DNA of 64,000 nucleotides from Caprella mutica (taxonomy: Eukaryota > Arthropoda > Malacostraca > Amphipoda > Caprellidae): positions 1 through 64,000 of the forward strand of contig CANNZV010001192.1 of the NCBI GenBank assembly GCA_947561585.1, in the 5' to 3' direction. A program made the translations under genes and the position numbers. The notes under the pieces were generated by a model. The model did not search any database. It was not told the origin of the DNA and saw only the letters and a program-made list of their open reading frames with translations. Numbering within the stretch: the first letter of the stretch is position 1; every line of letters starts with the position of its first letter. Positions 1-11,594 of this stretch are shown here, in pieces.

Positions 1-834
1 ATCTAAAAACTCCATCAACGTACTTCCTATAGTCTTAGAAGTTCAAATTGTTACAATCAAGACCACACAAGTTTCAGTATCCCCTCAATAAAAGCATGCA
101 TTAGGTAATGCTCTAAAATGTGGGTAACAAATGACCGAGTGAACTTTGTAATTATCTACCGCAAAGGAAGCAATATAACCTCTCTTAGCCATATATGTTA
201 ATCAAGAACTTCTCTCAAGAGGATAATAAAATGTTCATAAGAGGAATTTCAGCCTTCACTTTCGCCATATTTAACTCTTGTCGTTTACTGGAAATGAACG
301 CGGCGCCTTAATTTTGAGATAGTTTGCATATTTGAATAATATATTTAATTTAAATGGAAGTGATTAAAATATGAATGCATTACGACTTATATTGTATGTA
401 TTATTTATATTTAATTGCAGATCCTTCATCAATTCCTTTTATATTAATTACTGGCGGTAATTAATAAACATTTTTTCCTATTATTAATGTATATAATTTT
501 AGTATTTCAAGCCTCTTCTGTGATATTCACACAATTAATATCTTGATAATCAAAGTCACATATTTACAAAATTAAATCTTCGATTGATGCTATCAATTCT
601 ATTAATAATGAAGTATCAAATAATTTCATAGATAAATATTTTACAGTTATATTCAAAATTGGAACCTTGATTTGATGTAAGATTAATATCTATTCATTCG
701 AATTGATTAATTTTTCATTTTCCTATGTTCCAGACTGTTACAGTTAAGGCGAATTAATTGGATACAAATTGCATTAGCAAATCAAATCACTTAATCAACA
801 TAACACATTAAAGTTAGTGAATAGTAAATAAAAA
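1..834. other. AT-rich stretch, nothing recognised
   Basis: No open frame of useful length, no repeat structure and no recognisable element end was seen in this stretch. Confidence 0.5.
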
Positions 835-1970
835 GGTGACTTGTATATTTCACCCCGGTTTATTTCACCCTAGGTATATTACACCCTGGAAAGTTACACC
901 CATTACGGGTTAATTTTGATGGTTTATTAATGATAATAATTTGTAGATATTTATATATTATTAAGTAATTTTCATTTTCTTTTTTAGCAAATTAAGCATT
1001 TTGTTGGCCAATCACATGCTGTTTAATTTTCACTACACATGTAACAGAACAGAGGAAGAAAAGTAGTTTGAACGCTCTTTATCACTCAAGGTATTAAATT
1101 TTCAATCACAAGATGATTGTCTTCACAATTGCTAACAAAACAGCGATATTAACTGTAAGATGATGTCATCTAGTTGCTTGTGTCAATTTTATTGTATTTT
1201 AAATTTCAAATTAGAGTGGTGTAATACGGTTTTTGACCGGATGATATTTTGACCGGGGGTATCTTACACTGTTTTTTTTTTTGCACAGGGTTGCAAGACT
1301 GGTGAATTAATGTAGGTAGAAAAAGAAATACATCTGGGTAGTCCATACGTTACCATGGAGAGCCCATCCACCCAATTAAAGCTCTGCTCTCTCAGTGGTC
1401 AATATATCTTATTCACCTATATATTTATTTCATGTTATATGTTCATTAGTAATAGATGAAATTTTGTGCACATTTGTTTAGGATATATACTAAAACAACA
1501 TGCAAAAAATACAATACCGAAGGTTTATAAATAAGATATGTGTTTTTTAAACCAATAGTCAAGCCTTCCAATACCTTCTGAACGTCAAACTGATTAGGGT
1601 TGAGATAAACTACTACTATATTATAAATATTTGTATTTCTGTCTACAATGATAAACCTTCAATTGACTTGAGCTACCTCTAAATATTGTCTAAATGTTTC
1701 AGGATTTCGTCTGAGTTAATTTTCCATGGCTAAGCAGTATTTAACAAATGGAAATCTAATAATAAAAACCATGACTTTTTATTTCCATTATGATGAGCAT
1801 TGTCACAAGGGTGGAATTTACCGGAGTAGAACATACCTTGGGGTGGATTAGTTTCCTTAAGTGAAATATACCTTGGGTGGAGTATTCCAGAATGGAATAT
1901 ACCGGGATTGAACTTACAGCGGTATAATATACCGGGGAGAAATTTACAGGGGTGGAATATACATAGAACC
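835..1970. mobile_element. Foldback-like array-ended element, copy 1 (family A)
   Basis: The left end is a degenerate tandem array of a 14-18 base unit around tatattccacccc (about 835-905). The right end is the same array inverted (about 1805-1970, ggggtggaatatacc type), finishing in tagaacc. The core 1000-1200 aligns by eye with 7450-7650 and 21590-21790, for example through cactacacatgtaacagaac. No coding capacity is visible. A secondary repeat (about 1335-1620) related to 28130-28455 interrupts this copy. The flanking 9-mers (aaataaaaa and agttaaaat) no longer match, so this is an old copy. Class assignment rests on the better-preserved copy at 21389-22404. Confidence 0.75.
1335..1620 (+). 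repeat. Interspersed repeat nested in family A copy 1
   Basis: This segment is absent from the other two family A copies. It resembles 28130-28455: both contain cacccaatya-agctytgctctctc, a run of tatata-rich sequence, and a shared ending near cttctgaacgtcaaactgatt / cattctgaacgtgaaactcatt. It is an unclassified non-coding repeat that inserted into, or was captured by, copy 1. Confidence 0.6.
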
Positions 1971-4150
1971 AGTTAAAATTCATGTACAAAATATTTGTTT
2001 TATTATATTTATAAATACATATCTTAATTGGATTTCTTTTCAGGTAATTTCCAAATAAAATAAAATATTGTAAATTGTATCTGTAGATTATAATGTTAAA
2101 TCAGATATGGTTAGTCGTATTTGTAGATTTAAGATTTTATGAATTTTTTTATATCTGTAGATATTTAAATTAAATCAAATAATGTTAATCATCTTAGTAG
2201 ATTTGAAAATTATATGAAATATTGGTAATTGAATTCGTAATTTGAAAATGAAATCAAATATGGTTAGTCGTATTCTTAGTTTGATGAATTAATCAATTAT
2301 TTTCAATCGTAACTGTAGATCTGAAAAATGTATCAAACCAAAAACTAGAATGACATACTTCTAATCAATTCAATCAATCATACACTTACATATCAATTAA
2401 TTAACTCTCTGTATTTATAGAATAATCAAAGCGCAAATTACTATCGGATACGAATATAATAACGAAAATAATTTTTATTTAATTTTAGAATATATGCATC
2501 AAAATATTATAATGCAATCATTTTAGGAGAATAATAATCAATATTCTATCCTCCATTTAATTCGCAACTCGTAGTTATGAAATAAAATAATACAATGCAG
2601 GTAAAACCTCAGCTATTCCATATCACACGTATTTACTTAAACTAAAACGATTAATGGTTTCAAAATGTCCCAAACCCAATGAAAGTTAACAAATTCCTAA
2701 TTGCTTACCACTTTCCAACATTAAAACTTAGTTCGTCACACCTTTCTATCTCCCATTCACTTTGAAAAGTTGCATTGAAACTCAGCTTGTATTTTATCTC
2801 AAATATTTTTAGGTGTATTGACAACAACTTAAAGTAGACTTAAGTACTTCAATTGTTACCCTTTATTTTAATAAGTTTTAATATGTGAAGAATGGCTTCT
2901 AAGACTCTAGAGAACTATTGATTAAGTGAATAGGATAGGCTGTTATTCAATATATTTATGAGACAGAAAAAATTAAATGCTTATCTTAAGAAATTTTCAG
3001 TAAGATAATTAGTGCGATTATGTTAACTAAAATGTAAAATTATAGATAATAATTTCAGTACTGATGAAGTAAAATCGGATAGTTAACTATTGTAGAAAAT
3101 TCAGTAGAAAAAAAATGTTATCAACAGCAGAAATATTAATATAACAGTCGACATTTCAAAATGTCATAGAGATAGATGTTAAATAATATCTAATTAAAGG
3201 GAGTGAATAGATCCTGGACTATCTTCTTTATTTACCGTCCAATGTCACTGATATTTTGAAGTGATATGTAGAATTGAATTCTGTGATGCTATTGCTCGTA
3301 CCATTTTTTGATATAATGAATATTAAAATTTTATTCATTTTTTTCAAATTCTAATTTTACTACTTCCTTCTCAATTTTAGTTCAATTTCATTGTTATCAG
3401 TCTCAAATTGAAGAGAGGATTGAATGATCTCATTATAAAATAAATTCATAAAAAAATTTCGGGTATCAGATAATAGAAAGTTAGATTTATTTTTTTGACC
3501 ATTTCTTATCGTTTTTTGATTTCACTTTTTGTTATAATTTCAAAGTTGAATTTTCGTATGATAAGAATGAAGGCACCAGTTTTTAGAATAACTTTTTGCA
3601 AACTGTGTCAAATGTCTTTGAAAATTGTAAGAGAATTAGTTAAATATGTTTAAAAATGTTGTTAGCGTGAAAATTCTGTTACATTTTTGGGATTTTTGCT
3701 GTTATAAAGGTCATGTATGGTCATATAAAGGTCACGTATAGTCATAGTCAATTATCAATGGGAATTTTGTACAGTGGAGATCCCATTCCCTATTCTCGCA
3801 TACATAATCATTAGTCATTAGCTTACAAAATAAATAATATACCGTTTTAGAAATAAAGTATTACCGTTTTAGAACAGTTTAGCGACGCCAAATTTTTTTT
3901 TTAAAGTAAAACATCGTAAAATTGTAAAACGTTTTTCTCATGGTAGACTGATCTATAAAGAACATTCTAATCGAACAATTTGGATATATGATTTTTTCCC
4001 GCAACTAAATTTTGAAGAAAGAACCAATTCAATGAAATATAATCTGTGTGTTGACTCGTGATATCTTTTGATTAATGAAATAAAAAGATTGGAACAATGT
4101 TTCAATTTATCACTGCCATTTTTTCGGTAAAAATTAATATTGAGTACGAC
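1971..4150. other. AT-rich intergenic stretch, nothing recognised
   Basis: Very AT-rich with scattered A/T runs. No coding segment, element end or long repeat could be supported. Confidence 0.45.
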
Positions 4151-4229
4151 CCCCTTTTAATTATCGATTTTGTTCACATTTCGATATACAATGTGTTTTT
4201 TTTTTTCATCGTCTGAATGAGACATTCTT

Positions 4230-4915
4230 AAGATGCAGTTCCACCAACTGTGCTGTACAAATGTATGTTCCAGTGGAACCGTATTTGCAAATGCTATCAA
4301 ATTGTGCGCGAACACTTTGGCAAAGTGCGCACACAGCTGCAGACTTTTATGCGCATACACGTTTTTCAGTGGATTTGTCTGAGGAAGAAGGAAAATTTTG
4401 AACCACGCACTAATTTTTGCTTCCGCTCTTGGATAGAAAACATTTGAATGTTCACCCAGACTACATCACAATATATTCAAGCCTATATTCAAGCGATTGA
4501 AACATGTCCTGTGCTATGGGAAACTGGAGATGGTGACTGCAAAAATAGAAGTAAGAGACATGACGCAATTCAAAAATTTTGCTTGATTTAATTTTGATTC
4601 AACTGAGGTAATGCAAAAATGAAAAAAATATTCTGGCTACATACCGCTGAGAGAAGAATAAAATTGCTGATCCAAAATCGGAAGGTTTTGGAATTACATA
4701 TATGTATTTGAACCATGGTTTATAGCTGCAGGCAACGGCAGGCTGTGCGCAACTTTTGTACGCGTACATTGCATCATAATTGCTGCATTGTACGGCACGC
4801 ATACAAAAGTTACGCACAGCTTGCCGGTGGACACAGTGGCAACAAAGGTTGTTTTTAGTACGCGCACTGCCTAAATTCAGAACAAAAAGTGCATAACAGT
4901 TTGTGTAAAACACGG
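4230..4915. repeat. GC-richer palindromic repeat region
   Basis: An island richer in GC than its surroundings, with several related inverted segments. The strongest is a near-perfect hairpin at 4737-4826: the left arm starts ggcaggctgtgcgcaac and the right arm ends ttacgcacagcttgcc, about 40 bases per arm with a short AT loop. A related arm (cgcacacagctgcagactttt) lies near 4327-4352. It is probably a MITE or foldback relic. The open frames here are by-products of the palindrome. Confidence 0.6.
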
Positions 4916-5310
4916 TTTTGGTGGAATCAAACTTTTATTCCTATATTGTAACCTGTAGAATGGATCATAATTGACAAGTGACATAACATTGATGAAAAGT
5001 TGGTTGTAACTACTTTCAATTTTTTTATATATTAATAAAAAATGAATAATGAGTTAGCAGATAATGTGAACTATATTCTCAAATTTGGTAGACAAATCAG
5101 AAAAATTTCTTCTGAAAGTAACTAAATTAAAATTATTTCATAAATTTACCATTACAATTAATGCTGTCATATTAGGAACTCAGCAACGGCAGCAAAATAA
5201 TCATATATATATATATGAGTTTGCATGAGTTCCCACCTCACCTTTTCTTCTCTTTCCCGCCTGTGACATTGGGGGAAATATTTCACTAGCAACGAATAGC
5301 GAGGGACGAG

Positions 5311-5402
5311 GGTATCTGGAAAAAATACCCCGTCAGAAAATAATCCCCCGCGGAAAATATACCCCGGACAGAATTCTCTCCCCGAAAAAATCTTTGTACC
5401 TT
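5311..5402. repeat. Array-type element end (family J)
   Basis: Begins with ggtatctgg and continues as a degenerate 17-20 base array of the form accccg-gaaaata (about 4-5 units). The terminal motif resembles the outer ends of family A (ggttctagg) and family F (gggtctagg). Only one end was found, so the element is truncated or a solo end. Confidence 0.45.
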
Positions 5403-5690
5403 ATTTGTCCAATGATAGTTTTAATCCTTGACCATCATGCAGTCTCAAGTTAAATGCCTAATAAAGGAATATCAATTTGTGTGTATTGTATATTGTATAA
5501 TCCCTGTATCTGTAAGAGATAAGGAAGAGGTGATATTTAAATATCTTACACACTACTTCGAAAACAAAAGAGAGTAACAAGAAGAATACATTATACAAGC
5601 TATAGATATGTGGAGAGAAAAGAAATCAACTAAAGTCATACAGTGGTATTGAAGACTATCACCCTGGGTTTTCTTATGGCCTATTTAACC

Positions 5691-5764
5691 CCCGCTTACA
5701 CACTACGATAATATGGAGTGATTTGTTGAAAATCGCTCCAATTTATCGTAGCGTGTAAGCGGGG
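5691..5764. repeat. Short hairpin MITE-like repeat
   Basis: Two arms of about 35 bases (ccccgcttacacactacg and its inverted partner cgtagcgtgtaagcgggg) separated by about 6 bases. They are nearly fully complementary. This looks like a minimal palindromic MITE or a closed end of a longer element. No gene is associated. Confidence 0.6.
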
Positions 5765-6229
5765 AACAAGTTTAAATTTGCTGAATAAAATTGATTTTGT
5801 CTTCAGATCGTACTGTCGTATTGCAACTTGAACGACCCTAGCTTAATGAAATTTAAACTTGCGCCTTCATTTTTGCACTAAAACATTTTGCTACAGATTG
5901 TCAATATTATGTAGAAGGAATAGTTAAATAAATATTCTAACAACTAGGTATTTTGCCTAAAAAAAGATATTTTAATGTTTGAACTTACTTTGTTGTCCGT
6001 TTTCTGATTATATGCATCACCATCAATTAATTCATCATTATATTCACGAAAATGATTAAAACTGTATGAAAATTTAGCTGTTGATGGATAAGGGTTGAAC
6101 AAACAAAATGATACTTGAAAAATAGTGTACCTTCGATAGTTGTTGAAGTATGCGAAATCAAATTTTGGTACACTTTTTTGTGGATCACCCTGTATACTAA
6201 GGTAACTAGTGAGGTTTTGATAAATAATA

Positions 6230-6378
6230 ATAGGTAAGTAGGTAAGGTATTGATGAACGCTAGTCGGTAGCTAGGTAGTTATTGATAAACACTAGTAGAA
6301 AATAGGTAGGAATTGATAAACACTGGTAGGTAACTAACTATGTATATAGGTAGCTACCTACGTATTGATAAACACTAT
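6230..6378. repeat. Degenerate tandem repeat left of the palindromic element
   Basis: Repeats of a unit resembling attgataaacactagtagg with taggtaactag spacers. The same unit in the same orientation continues at about 8640-8770, so the 6379-8624 element sits inside this array. Confidence 0.6.
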
Positions 6379-6401
6379 ACCTTTTCCAATTGAAGTTCCA
6401 C

Positions 6402-6662
6402 CAAATGAAATAACATTTCATCAAAGTGAAATATAATTTCATCAAAGTGAAATATAATTTCATCAAAGTGAAATATAATTTCATCAAAGTGAAATATAAT
6501 TTCATCAAAGTGAAATATAATTTCATCAAAGTGAAATAGCATTTCATCAAAGTGAAATATAACTTCATCAAAGTGAAAAAACATTTCACCAAAGTGAAAT
6601 AACAATTCCTCAAAGTAAACTATCAATTCCTCCAAATGAAATAGCGTTTCCTCCAAATGAAA
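6402..6662. repeat. 21-base tandem array
   Basis: About ten or more copies of tttcatcaaagtgaaatataa, perfect in the middle and degenerating towards 6600-6662. The unit is internally palindromic (tttca ... tgaaa). It is the outer part of the left arm of the palindromic element. Confidence 0.9.
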
Positions 6663-6713
6663 TATCATTTCAGCAGAATAAAAATCGAATCAATACGCAG
6701 TCAATTAAATTTA

Positions 6714-6895
6714 TTACGTGAAATTTATTTACATGAAATTTATTTACATGAAATTTATTTACATGAAATTTATTTACATGAAATTTATTTACATGAAATT
6801 TATTTACATGAAATTTACTCACATGAAATTTATTTACATGAAATTTATTGACATGAAATTTATTTACATGAAATTTATTCACATGAAATTTATTT
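6714..6895. repeat. 15-base tandem array
   Basis: About twelve copies of acatgaaatttattt with single-base variants (tactc, tattg, tattc). It is the inner part of the left arm, and its inverted partner is at 8246-8365. Confidence 0.9.
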
Positions 6896-7205
6896 ATTTA
6901 TTAAAAAAAAAATGTATATAAAATTTGTTTACATGAAAAAATTCACATATAATTGTTACATAATTTTTCATTAATTTTTTTAGTAATCAATTATTTTTGA
7001 TACATTTTACATATATTTACATATTTTTTCTTTTACTATCAATACGCCGCTAAAATTAATGCGGTAGTATATAAGTAAACTTGAAAAATATGTAAAATTA
7101 AATATATATAAAAAAATATTATGTAGTTAATTGATGCAAAGAAGACTAAATGAAAATAAATTCATGTAAATAAATTTCAAATAAATTTCATGCAAATAGA
7201 TTTAT

Positions 7206-8245
7206 GGTGACTGGTATATTCCACCTCAGTATTTTCCACCCCGGTATATTGTATCATAGGTATATTCCACCCCGGTATATTCCACCCCGGTATATTCCAC
7301 CCCAGTATGTTCCACCCTAGGTATATTCCACCCCGGTAAATACCACACTACTTCACGGGTTAGGTTTGTTTAGTTATTAACTTATTAATATTAGTCATTC
7401 ATTAATATTATATGTAATGCTAGGTAACTTGCATTTTCACTATATCAAATTATACATTTTGCTGTCTAATCACAAAAATTAAATTTTTCACTACACATGT
7501 AACAGAACAGCAGAAAGAACGGTTGTTTGAACGCATTTATCAGTTGAGGTATTTAGATTTTCAATCTCAAGCAGATTTTTTACACTATCGCCAACACAAC
7601 AGCGATATTAATTGTAATATGATGTCATATAGTATTTATTGTTTATTTATTTCATTTGGAATTTTAACTTCTTATAAAAGTTGTGGTTTTTGACCGAAGG
7701 CTTTTTTACATGTTTTTTTTACCAGGATTTTTTTGATGGGGAGGGGGAGTTATTGCACAGGGTTTCAAGACTGAGAGCTAATTGTCTTTTTTCACAATGA
7801 GAGATTTTGATCACGGGGAATTTGGTCTTAGAATCCAAAACAGCAACCTATTAGCAAAGAGCGAAAACACTGAGTGTGTTGTCTCTGCCAGTCGACCCCT
7901 TCCACACCTCATCCAACCATTGTTGTGGGAGCACATGTGCAGTTTCATGTTAAAAAGGTATTAATATTAACTTTTTCAACACGTATACTTTGAAAAAAAC
8001 TACCATATTTAGAATATTTGTAATTTTATTATTAAATATTGTCTAAATGTCTCAGGATATCGTCTGAGTTATTTTTTTCATTGGTACGAATTATTTAACA
8101 AATGGCCATCAAAAAGTAAAATCTTTAGATTTCTATTGTCACCCAAATGAGCATTGTCAGAGGGTGTGGAATATACCTGGGGTGGAATATACCGCGGTGG
8201 AATTTACAGGGGTTGAATATAGCGGGGTGGAATATACCTAGAACC
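7206..8245. mobile_element. Foldback-like array-ended element, copy 2 (family A)
   Basis: Left array 7206-7345 (ggtatattccaccccg units), right array about 8155-8245 (inverted), ending in tagaacc. The core aligns with copies 1 and 3. Flanking 9-mers tagatttat (7197-7205) and taaatttat (8246-8254) agree at 8 of 9 positions, consistent with a 9-base target duplication. It lies inside the palindromic element 6379-8624. A short open frame at 7782-7964 is partly shared with copy 3 and is discussed in the findings. Confidence 0.8.
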
Positions 8246-8624
8246 TAAATTTATATGTAAATAAATTTCATGTAAATAAATTTATCTGTGAATAAATTTC
8301 ATGTAAATAAATATCATGTTAATAAATTTCATGTAAATATATTTCACGTAATAAATTCAATTGACTGCGTATTGATTCGATTTTTATTCTGCTGAAATGA
8401 TATTTCATTTGGAGGAAACGCTATTTCATTTGGAGGAATTGATAGTTCACTTTGAGGAATTGTTATTTCACTTTGATGAAATGTTTTTTTCACTTTGATG
8501 AAGTTATATTTCACTTTGATGAAATGCTATTTCACTTTGATGAAATTATATTTCACTTTGATGAAATTATATTTCACTTTGATGAAATGTTATTTCATTT
8601 GGAGGAACTTCAATTGGAAAAGGT
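8246..8624. repeat. Right inverted arm of palindromic element
   Basis: Reverse complement of the 6379-6895 arm: the 15-base array first (about 7 units), then the 21-base array (about 8 units), then the terminus. It has fewer units than the left arm. Confidence 0.8.
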
Positions 8625-8773
8625 ATAGTTCGTAACTAGATATGTATATGTAGATAAACACTGATAGGTAACTAGTTAGGTATTGATAAACGCAAGTATA
8701 AGTAACTAGGTTAGTATTGATGAACACTAGTAGGTAACTAGATAGGTATTGATAAACACTAGTAAATAACTAC

Positions 8774-9170
8774 GCACAGAGAAAGTATAAGTTTAATCAA
8801 ATCAAATTTGATTTGTTTTGACTTATATGAATGTTTTAATTTTACCCGTACCTACGTGGTGAGTTGCAGTTACTATTTAAAATGAATTAAATTGATTTGT
8901 TAAAAGAAACATAGTCATTTTGACTCTTACTTAAACTTGAGAAACGTAGTGCTAACTCTCATAAGAAGTTAATTCATACACCAGATGCATTGGATTAACA
9001 GTCTTTGTGAGTTACTGCAATACATTCTGTCATAGTTTTTTCAACATACGTTACACTTTTCAAGAGGTATCTTTTTCTTTTACAGTAACTTGATTCAATC
9101 CATGAAATGAAGTAAATTGCCTAATTAACTGTATTATAGGTAAACCCCAAATGAACAATTGCAGTTTGAA
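8774..9170. repeat. CACAGAGAAAG-ended repeat, copy 1 (family G)
   Basis: Starts cacagagaaagtataag and continues with a palindromic aatcaaatttgatttg block. The block through gtggtgagttgcagttact matches the reverse complement of 49670-49770. The part near 8950-9030 matches the reverse complement of 33740-33830 (ttaattcatacaccagatgc). This is an interspersed non-coding family, with no protein visible. Confidence 0.55.
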
Positions 9171-9214
9171 ACAGAAGAGAGTTGTCCCTCGAAGTCCCGC
9201 ATCTGATAGACATG

Positions 9215-9305
9215 GGGCACACGTCTTGTTTCCCTCGCTTTCCCACGTCTTGCTGCCCTCGCTGTCCCACGTCTTGATTCCCTCGTTGTCCCACTTGAAT
9301 CCTTA
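9215..9305. repeat. Short tandem repeat, about 29-base unit
   Basis: Three to four units of the form cacgtcttgnttccctcg-tgtcc, GC-richer than the surroundings. No gene is associated. Confidence 0.6.
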
Positions 9306-9859
9306 GCTGTCTGGCAAACTAAATGGGTTAAGAATGGGACATTCGGATTTTAGATTTATGGGTTAATGTTACATCGCAATCAACTCTGTGATGTGTACCT
9401 AGGTACACAAATCTTTATTGACAGTCCAATGATATTTTCATTTAAAAGAGAAGAGAAATTGAAGGTAAAAACTATGAGATTTACTTAATTTTCCAATATT
9501 GAAGTCAGGCCAATCAATCAAATACCTGATCATAAGAGCGTTGTTAATAGTTACCTCCACTTTTAAATAATGTAACTGTACCACGGCCTTCATCTGGCAG
9601 AACCGAAAGAAGATCACCGTTACTGTGCTGGAACAGCAATTAGTGTTATTCATTTATTTTAATATCTTCCGTGAAAAACCATTGGCACAGTTTTTGGTAT
9701 TTAATTCTTGAGAACTCTTGGTCTAGGACTCTAGAAAACGACAACATTGTTGTTGTCTGAACGCACATATTTCATTCCTTTGATCGAAACTAGTCGAGTA
9801 GGGCACAGATTTCGCAGGTGCGAAGAGCTATTTTTAATATCAGTGCAATCTTTGTCTAT

Positions 9860-10012
9860 GACTCTATGTGCAATCTTTGGCTATGTGCTATCTTTGGCTA
9901 TGTGCTATCTTTATTATGTGCTATCTTTGGCTATGTGCTATCTTTGGCTGTGTGCTATCTTCGGCTATGTGCTATCTTCGGCTATGTGCTATCTTTGGCT
10001 ATGTGCAATCAT
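9860..10012. repeat. 17-base tandem array next to retrotransposon 3' end
   Basis: About nine units of ggctatgtgctatcttt with variants (ttcgg, ggctgtg). It abuts the A-rich 3' tail of the minus-strand retrotransposon. Open frames read here are repeat artefacts. Confidence 0.85.
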
Positions 10013-10295
10013 TATTTATTTTTTATTTATTTTTTATTTCTCAAATACCCTCACAGAATGTCCAAGAGAGTAGCCGGGCAATTAAGAATATTAATTTGAG
10101 AGCCCATAACCACATAATTGTGGTTCTAGGGCAACCTAAACATAAAGAAAGATTAAAGGTAAATTATTTCACAGGAAATTTAGGAATCTATTTTACATTC
10201 AAATTCAATTAAAAAAAAATGGATGGTATAATGAAAGAATAGAACTGAAACAAATGGAAAGGATTTCGTGGAATATCTAAACTGTTTGTTAAAGA
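10013..10295 (-). other. Retrotransposon 3' UTR and A-rich tail
   Basis: Non-coding sequence between the RT stop and the A-rich end. The end on the minus strand is runs of A broken by T, consistent with a LINE 3' tail. It runs directly into the 17-base array. Confidence 0.6.
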
Positions 10296-11594
10296 CTAGT
10301 TATTGTTTTCGTAGAGATCCATTAGATGATTCTTAAGAGTAAATTTGAAAACATTTAATGAATTTGCCATCTTCAATTGATCTGGTAATAAATTCCAGGA
10401 TTTGATTGTACAATATATAAAACTCTGTTGTGACTTCTTTTTCTTGAAAAAAGGAAGGTTAAATTTGTCTTGTAATCTAGTGTTATGGTGATGCATATCT
10501 CTGTGCCTAACTAAGCATGAAATGAAATGGCTATCATAATTATTATGCACTAAGCTCTTATACATGTAGATACAAGATTTTAATTTACAAATATCGTCAA
10601 ATTTGAGAATTATACATGAGTGAAAATACAAATGTGTACTATCTCGATAACGAAGTCTAATTATAGCTCGTATAGCACTCTTTTGTATTGTATATAAAGC
10701 ATTTAAATGATTTCTGGTTGTAGAGCCGAACAGTTCAATACCATATATGAAGTAGGGGTGAATTAATGAATAATATATTAATTTTAATATTCTATCAGGT
10801 AAAAAATATTTCACTTTATGCATTACTCCTATTGTCTTTGATAATTTATGTGAAATATAGTCAATATGATCCTTAAAAGTAAGGTTAGAGTCTAAATATA
10901 CACCCAAAAATATAGTAGATGAACAAGATTGAAGGACGTTAGAGCTTATGCTAATTGGCGAAATAGTTACTTGTCTACGATATGAAAATATTAGATATTT
11001 CAACTTATCAACATTTAAACAAATTTTATTAGCAAGGAGCCATTCATTAACTCGCTTCAGTTCGTCATTGATAATAGTGTGAACATATGGTAACTGGTTC
11101 CGAGAAAAAGGATAACAAATAGTAGTATCATCGGCAAATAACAGAAACTTGAACCTATTACTGGAAACATGCAAATCATTTATAAATATAAAAAATAGTA
11201 ATGGTCCTAGAACTGATCCCTGAGGTACACCATGAGTTACTAATTTGTAGTCAGACTTCATACCGTTAACTGAAACACACTGGTATCTATTTCTAAGGTA
11301 GCTACGAAAAAAGTCTAAGGTGACACCCCTAATCCCATAATTGTACAATTTCCATAACAAAATCTAGTGGTCTATACAATCGAATGCCTTTTTAAAATCA
11401 AGGAACAGTGAGAAAACACAATTATTATTGTCAAGTTCACTGTGAATATAATTAGATAGAAAAACAAAGGCATTCGATGATGAAACCCCTTTCCTAAAGC
11501 CATATTGATTAGTGTACAATGCCTGGGTAGAATCCAGAAAGCTATACAGCCTAGAGTGCACAACCTTTTCAAAAATCTTACTGAAAATGGACAA
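10296..11594 (-). pseudogene. LINE reverse transcriptase core and C-terminus
   Basis: RT of the non-LTR type. Seen: SIFSKIFEKVVHSRLY, YGFRKG, FLDFKKAFDCIDH, then one in-frame TAG (11364-11366). Then come GVPQGSVLGPLLF (about 11199-11235) and the catalytic FADD (11128-11139), thumb-region sequence (LGVYLDSNLTF), and a C-terminal tail ending ENNN at 10296. Apart from the TAG this part is open for about 430 codons. The stop sits just before the motif that usually reads H-x-ILL, so one base change created it. The region is otherwise well preserved, which suggests moderate age. Confidence 0.9.

Larger units (their letters stand above)
6379..8624. mobile_element. Large palindromic Foldback-type element (family B/C) with nested family A copy
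   Basis: The two ends are inverted copies: left starts accttttccaattgaagtt, right ends aacttcaattggaaaaggt. Each arm carries a 21-base array (tttcatcaaagtgaaatataa; 6402-6662 left, 8395-8605 right) and then, further in, a 15-base array (acatgaaatttattt; 6714-6895 left, 8246-8365 right). The left arm has more units of both arrays, so the arms have changed length independently. A small palindrome at about 7005-7100 may be the original centre. Family A copy 2 (7206-8245) sits inside. The flanking 9-mers do not match, so a target duplication is not shown. The array periods are multiples of three, which makes all frames look open. No protein is claimed. Confidence 0.7.

Noticed and set aside
6338..6921. 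Open frames of 60-97 codons on both strands
   Set aside because: They are read from 21-base and 15-base arrays. Periods divisible by three with no stop in the unit keep several frames open. There is no reason to call proteins.
9747..10212. Overlapping open frames of 93-114 codons
   Set aside because: They mostly translate a 17-base array in three shifted frames and share no domain.
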